Positions 6,669 through 9,574 of a DNA stretch of 9,574 bases are shown piece after piece (the first letter of the stretch is position 1; each line of letters begins with the position of its first letter). Position numbers and translations under genes: made by a program. The notes beneath the pieces were generated by a model. That model did no database searches and was not told where the DNA came from. It was given only the letters and a program-made list of their open reading frames with translations. This DNA is from Candidatus Methylomirabilota bacterium (GTDB lineage Bacteria; Methylomirabilota; Methylomirabilia; Methylomirabilales; CSP1-5), in NCBI GenBank assembly GCA_022615475.1, contig JAKEGQ010000094.1:1-9574 (forward strand). The letters run 5' to 3'.

Positions 6669-6689
6669 GGCCCCGGCTCAGCCGAGGCC
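6669..6689 (-). promoter_or_regulatory. Hairpin between guaA and dnaE in the mRNA
   Basis: Read on the minus strand, GGCC-U-CGGC, a UGA loop and GCCG-G-GGCC give a 9-bp stem that includes one U-G wobble pair. It starts 3 nt after the guaA stop codon and ends 17 nt before the dnaE ribosome-binding site. No U-run follows, so it is unlikely to be a full intrinsic terminator. It could protect the guaA 3' end, act as an attenuator, or set the relative output of guaA and dnaE. The role is inferred. Confidence 0.4.
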
Positions 6690-6692
6690 CGG

Positions 6693-8228
6693 CTACTCCC
6701 ACTCGATGGTGCTGGGGGGCTTACTGGAGATGTCGTAGACGACCCGGTTCACTCCCCTGACTTCGTTGATGATCCGATTAGAGATCAGTCCGAGGATCTC
6801 GAACGGAATCCTGGCCCAATCCGCGGTCATCCCGTCCTCGGACGTGACCGCCCGGAGGCCCACCACATTCTCGTAGGTCCGCGCATCGCCCATCACCCCC
6901 ACACTTTTCACCGGCAGGAGGACGGCGAAGCCCTGCCAGAGGCCCCGGGTGAGCCCTGCACGTCTGAGCTCCTCGTCGACAATGGCGTCCGCCGCCCGGA
7001 GGGTCTCCAGGCGCTCTTTCGTCACCTCCCCGAGGACGCGAACGGCAAGGCCCGGACCCGGGAATGGTTGACGCCAGAGGATCGCCTCGGGAAGGCCGAG
7101 GTTCTTCCCGACCTCCCGCACCTCATCCTTGAAGAGATCGCGCAACGGCTCGATCAGCCGAAACGTCATAGTGCCCGGGAGCCCGCCCACGTTATGGTGC
7201 GTCTTGATGGTGGCGGAAGGGCCGCGGACCTGTTGGCTCTCGATCACATCCGGGTAGAGGGTTCCCTGCGCGAGAAACGCGAAGCGGCCCAGCCGCTGGG
7301 CCTCCTCCTCAAAGACCTGGACGAACTCGGCCCCGATGATCTTCCGTTTCTCCTCGGGATCCGTCACCCCTTTGAGCGCGCGGAGGAAGCGATCCGAGGC
7401 GTCCACGGCGACGACCTGGAGTTTCAGATGTTCCCGAAACGTGCGCAGCACCTCCTCCGCCTCTCCTCGGCGGAGGAGGCCGTTGTCGACGAAAACAGAG
7501 ACCAGACGATCGCCGATGGCCTTGTGAACCAACAGGGCCACGACGGAGGAATCCACGCCTCCACTCAGCGCGCACAGCACCCGCTCCCCTCCGACTGTCT
7601 CACGGATCCCCTCGACCGCCTTCTCAATGAAGGATCGCATGGTCCATGTCGGCGCACACCCAGAGATCCTGAGGACGAAGTTCTCGAGGATCTGCCGCCC
7701 CTTCGGCGTGTGAATCACCTCCGGATGAAACTGGACGGCGTACCACGGGCGACTCCTGTGCCGCATGGCGGCGTAGGGGGCGTTCTCCGTATGGGCGATG
7801 GCGGCCCACTCGGGGGGAAGGGCCAGGATCCTGTCCCCGTGGCTCATCCAGGCGACCGTCTCGGGTCCCAGTCCCGCCAGAAGGTCCGAGGCGTCATCAA
7901 TACGGAGTGCGGCCCTGCCGTACTCCCTGGCCTGGGCCGCATCGACCTTCCCGCCCAACAGGTGGGCCAGGACCTGCATCCCGTAGCAGATCCCCAGGAC
8001 AGGCCGCTCCAGCGCCAGTACCTCTCGATCCAGGAGCGGGGCATCCCGATCGTAGACACTGGCCGGACTCCCGGACAGGATGATCCCCTTTGGACTGTGC
8101 TGTCGGATGAGCTGGATCGGCGCGGTGCAGGGGAGGATTTCGCAGTAGACTCGGCACTCCCGGACCCGCCGAGCGATGAGCTGGGTGGTCTGCGAGCCAA
8201 AGTCAAGGATCAAGATCTTGTCAGTCAT
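6693..8228 (-). CDS. guaA: GMP synthase (glutamine-hydrolysing)
   Basis: The product (511 aa, usual length about 510-525) makes GMP from XMP, ATP and glutamine in the cytoplasm, the last step of de novo guanine nucleotide synthesis. Residues 1-190 are a class I glutamine amidotransferase: ILDFGSQ at the start, the nucleophile Cys81 in GICYGMQ, and His168 and Glu170 in QFHPE complete the triad. Residues about 198-395 are the ATP pyrophosphatase domain, with the PP-loop SGGVDSS (222-228), VDNGLLR (247-253) and HHNVGGLP (344-351). The C-terminal dimerisation domain ends in the family signature YDISSKPPSTIEWE (498-511), so the gene is complete. The start gives the canonical N-terminus, but no good Shine-Dalgarno lies close upstream. 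It follows guaB by 98 bp and precedes dnaE by 50 bp on the same strand, consistent with a guaBA operon extended to dnaE. Confidence 0.98.
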   Translation of the reverse strand: MTDKILILDFGSQTTQLIARRVRECRVYCEILPCTAPIQLIRQHSPKGIILSGSPASVYDRDAPLLDREVLALERPVLGICYGMQVLAHLLGGKVDAAQAREYGRAALRIDDASDLLAGLGPETVAWMSHGDRILALPPEWAAIAHTENAPYAAMRHRSRPWYAVQFHPEVIHTPKGRQILENFVLRISGCAPTWTMRSFIEKAVEGIRETVGGERVLCALSGGVDSSVVALLVHKAIGDRLVSVFVDNGLLRRGEAEEVLRTFREHLKLQVVAVDASDRFLRALKGVTDPEEKRKIIGAEFVQVFEEEAQRLGRFAFLAQGTLYPDVIESQQVRGPSATIKTHHNVGGLPGTMTFRLIEPLRDLFKDEVREVGKNLGLPEAILWRQPFPGPGLAVRVLGEVTKERLETLRAADAIVDEELRRAGLTRGLWQGFAVLLPVKSVGVMGDARTYENVVGLRAVTSEDGMTADWARIPFEILGLISNRIINEVRGVNRVVYDISSKPPSTIEWE

Positions 8229-8257
8229 ACCATGGCGGCTGCAGGAGATAAGGCCTC

Positions 8258-8325
8258 TTTGTCTGGTCTCCGGTCCCCGGTCTGTAGTCGGTAGTCTGCG
8301 GTCTGGTAGTCTCTGGATCTCTGCG
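8258..8325. repeat. Degenerate short tandem repeat (GGTCT / GGTAGTCT words) between guaB and guaA
   Basis: Most of the 98-bp guaB-guaA gap is built from imperfect 7-8-nt units sharing a GTCT or GTC core: CCGGTCC, CCGGTCT, GTAGTCG, GTAGTCT, GCGGTCT, GGTAGTCT and CTGGATCT. In the direction of the operon mRNA these read as AGAC(TACC)-type units. The composition differs sharply from the flanking coding DNA. It could be a decayed simple repeat or a member of a dispersed intergenic repeat family. No clear terminator or promoter is visible within it. Confidence 0.5.
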
Positions 8326-8326
8326 T

Positions 8327-9574
8327 TTAGCTCTCCATGCGGTAGTTCGGCGCTTCCTTGGTGATGATCACGTCATGGACGTGCGACTCCCGGAGGCCGG
8401 CATTCGTGATCTTGGCAAAGCGGCCATTCCGCCTGAGCTCCTCCACGCTGCGGCAACCGCAGTAGCCCATGCCGGACTTCACGCCCCCCACCAACTGGTA
8501 CACATTCGCGGCCAGCGTTCCGCGGAACGGAACCCGCCCCTCGATCCCCTCGGGGACCAGTTTCCCCTCCTCGGTCTCCTGCTCTTGAAAGTAGCGATCC
8601 CGTCCCCCGCGTTGCATCGCCCCAAGCGATCCCATCCCACGGTACACCTTGTAGCTTCGGCCCTGATAGATCACGGTCTCCCCGGGGCTCTCTTCCGTGC
8701 CGGCGAACAGCCCCCCGATCATCACTGCGTGGGCCCCGGCGGCGATGGCCTTTGTGATGTCTCCCGAGTACTTCACCCCGCCATCAGCGACGATGGGAAT
8801 CCCGCGCCGATCGCTGACCGTCGCGCAGTTGGCGATGGCGGTAATCTGAGGGACCCCTGCGCCCGCCACGACTCGCGTTGTACAGATCGACCCGGGCCCG
8901 ATTCCGACCTTGATCCCGTCGACCCCCGCTTCAATCAGATCCTCCGCGCCCCCAGCGGTGGCCACGTTGCCCGCGATGACCTCCGCTTGCGGAGAGGTCC
9001 TCTTGATCCAGCGAACGGTCTCGATGACAGGCTGAGAGTGGCCATGGGCGGTGTCCACCACGACGACGTCCACGCCCGCCTTCAGCAGGAGGGGGACCCG
9101 AGCCTCGGCATCCTCCTCGACGCCCACCGCTGCCCCAACCCGGAGTCGCCCCAGGTCGTCTTTACAGGCGTTCGGGTACTTCCGGCGCTTTTCGATATCC
9201 TTGATCGTGATGAGCCCCCTCAGCCTGAACTGCTCGTCCACGACCGGGAGCTTTTCAATCCGATGCTGGTGAAGGATCTCCTTCGCCTCATCCAGAGAGG
9301 TCCCGACAGAAGCGGTGACGAGGTGATCCTTTGTCATCACCCCCGAGATGGGGAGGTCGAGCTTCGTTTCAAATCTTAGATCCCGGTTGGTCAGGATTCC
9401 GACCAGCCTGCCATTCTCATCAGTCACCGGAACGCCTGAGATGTGGTAGCGTTCCATGATCGCCAGCGCCTCGTGGATCTTCTGGGTCGGACGGACGGTG
9501 ATGGGATCGACGATCATCCCGCTCTCAGACTTCTTCACCTTGTCCACCTCTGACGCCTGTCTTTCCGCCGAGAA
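8327..9574 (-). CDS. guaB: Inosine-5'-monophosphate dehydrogenase, N-terminus outside window
   Basis: This enzyme oxidises IMP to XMP with NAD+, the committed step to guanine nucleotides. The visible part is 415 residues plus stop. The reading frame is open to the right edge and the first residues (FSAERQASEVDKVKK) match the family's region just before the CBS domains, so roughly 70-80 N-terminal residues are missing. The GTG at 9547 is therefore an internal codon, not the start. In visible numbering, two CBS domains span about 20-74 and 79-131. The IMP/NAD barrel follows, with VDTAHGHS (173-180), the catalytic loop GIGPGSICTTR with nucleophile Cys231 (codon 8882-8884), ADGG (263-266), the YRGMGSLGAM loop (311-320), the flap Arg-Tyr in DRYF (326-329), and VPEGIEGRV. 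The C-terminal ESHVHDVIITKEAPNY is typical. No residue of the active site seen here is missing. guaA follows 98 bp downstream. Confidence 0.97.
   Translation of the reverse strand, partial: FSAERQASEVDKVKKSESGMIVDPITVRPTQKIHEALAIMERYHISGVPVTDENGRLVGILTNRDLRFETKLDLPISGVMTKDHLVTASVGTSLDEAKEILHQHRIEKLPVVDEQFRLRGLITIKDIEKRRKYPNACKDDLGRLRVGAAVGVEEDAEARVPLLLKAGVDVVVVDTAHGHSQPVIETVRWIKRTSPQAEVIAGNVATAGGAEDLIEAGVDGIKVGIGPGSICTTRVVAGAGVPQITAIANCATVSDRRGIPIVADGGVKYSGDITKAIAAGAHAVMIGGLFAGTEESPGETVIYQGRSYKVYRGMGSLGAMQRGGRDRYFQEQETEEGKLVPEGIEGRVPFRGTLAANVYQLVGGVKSGMGYCGCRSVEELRRNGRFAKITNAGLRESHVHDVIITKEAPNYRMES

Noticed and set aside
6643..6702. Upstream in-frame ATG at 6702 as the dnaE start
   Set aside because: It would add 20 Gly/Ala-rich residues, overlap the guaA end and lack a ribosome-binding site. 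The ATG at 6642 has AGGAGGGG before it and gives the canonical N-terminus.
5755..8294. Long plus-strand open frames (327 codons at 5755-6738 and 408 codons at 7068-8294) opposite dnaE and guaA
   Set aside because: Both are antisense to full-length conserved genes, lack convincing domains, and owe their length to high GC.
8375..9379. 334-codon plus-strand open frame opposite guaB
   Set aside because: It is a shadow of the IMP dehydrogenase gene, with skewed composition and no motif.
9545..9547. GTG as the guaB start, giving a short 406-aa IMP dehydrogenase
   Set aside because: The frame stays open to the window edge and the residues before it (ERQASEV) match the family, so this codon is internal.

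Overview
This is a GC-rich bacterial chromosome segment made up mostly of recognisable housekeeping genes. I see no mobile element, CRISPR array, tRNA or rRNA. A lipoprotein of the Pal/OmpA family implies a Gram-negative (diderm) cell. The archaeal-type fructose-1,6-bisphosphate aldolase/phosphatase, together with the high GC content, fits deep-branching lineages such as Methylomirabilota (NC10/Rokubacteria-like) or other thermophile-related or uncultured phyla. That assignment is inference and is weakly held.

Layout. Left part (1-1797): a small exported protein with C-P-P-G motifs runs off the left edge on the minus strand. It is divergent from a plus-strand pair encoding a Pal-like lipoprotein and a two-module PilZ-type protein. 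The 168-bp divergent region holds a plausible sigma-70 promoter and a cluster of CGATTG/CAATCG half-sites that looks like an operator. Middle (1798-3155): a near-consensus promoter (TTTACC-17-TATAAT) and a roughly 100-nt leader precede the bifunctional FBP aldolase/phosphatase gene. That gene ends at a strong 14-bp GC hairpin shared with the convergent operon.

Right part (3199-9574, minus strand): guaB (5' part outside the window), guaA and dnaE lie in one direction with gaps of 98 and 50 bp and no obvious terminator between them. This suggests a guaB-guaA-dnaE transcription unit. GuaB converts IMP to XMP, GuaA converts XMP to GMP, and DnaE is the replicative polymerase that uses the resulting dGTP, so the cluster joins guanine nucleotide supply to replication. 

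No clearly new system is present. The points most worth checking are the fully conserved PHP metal site of DnaE, the PilZ protein with one degenerate and one Ser-to-Cys variant module, the bacterial FBP aldolase/phosphatase with its structured leader, the operator-like palindromes at 363-388, and the small C-P-P-G exported protein.
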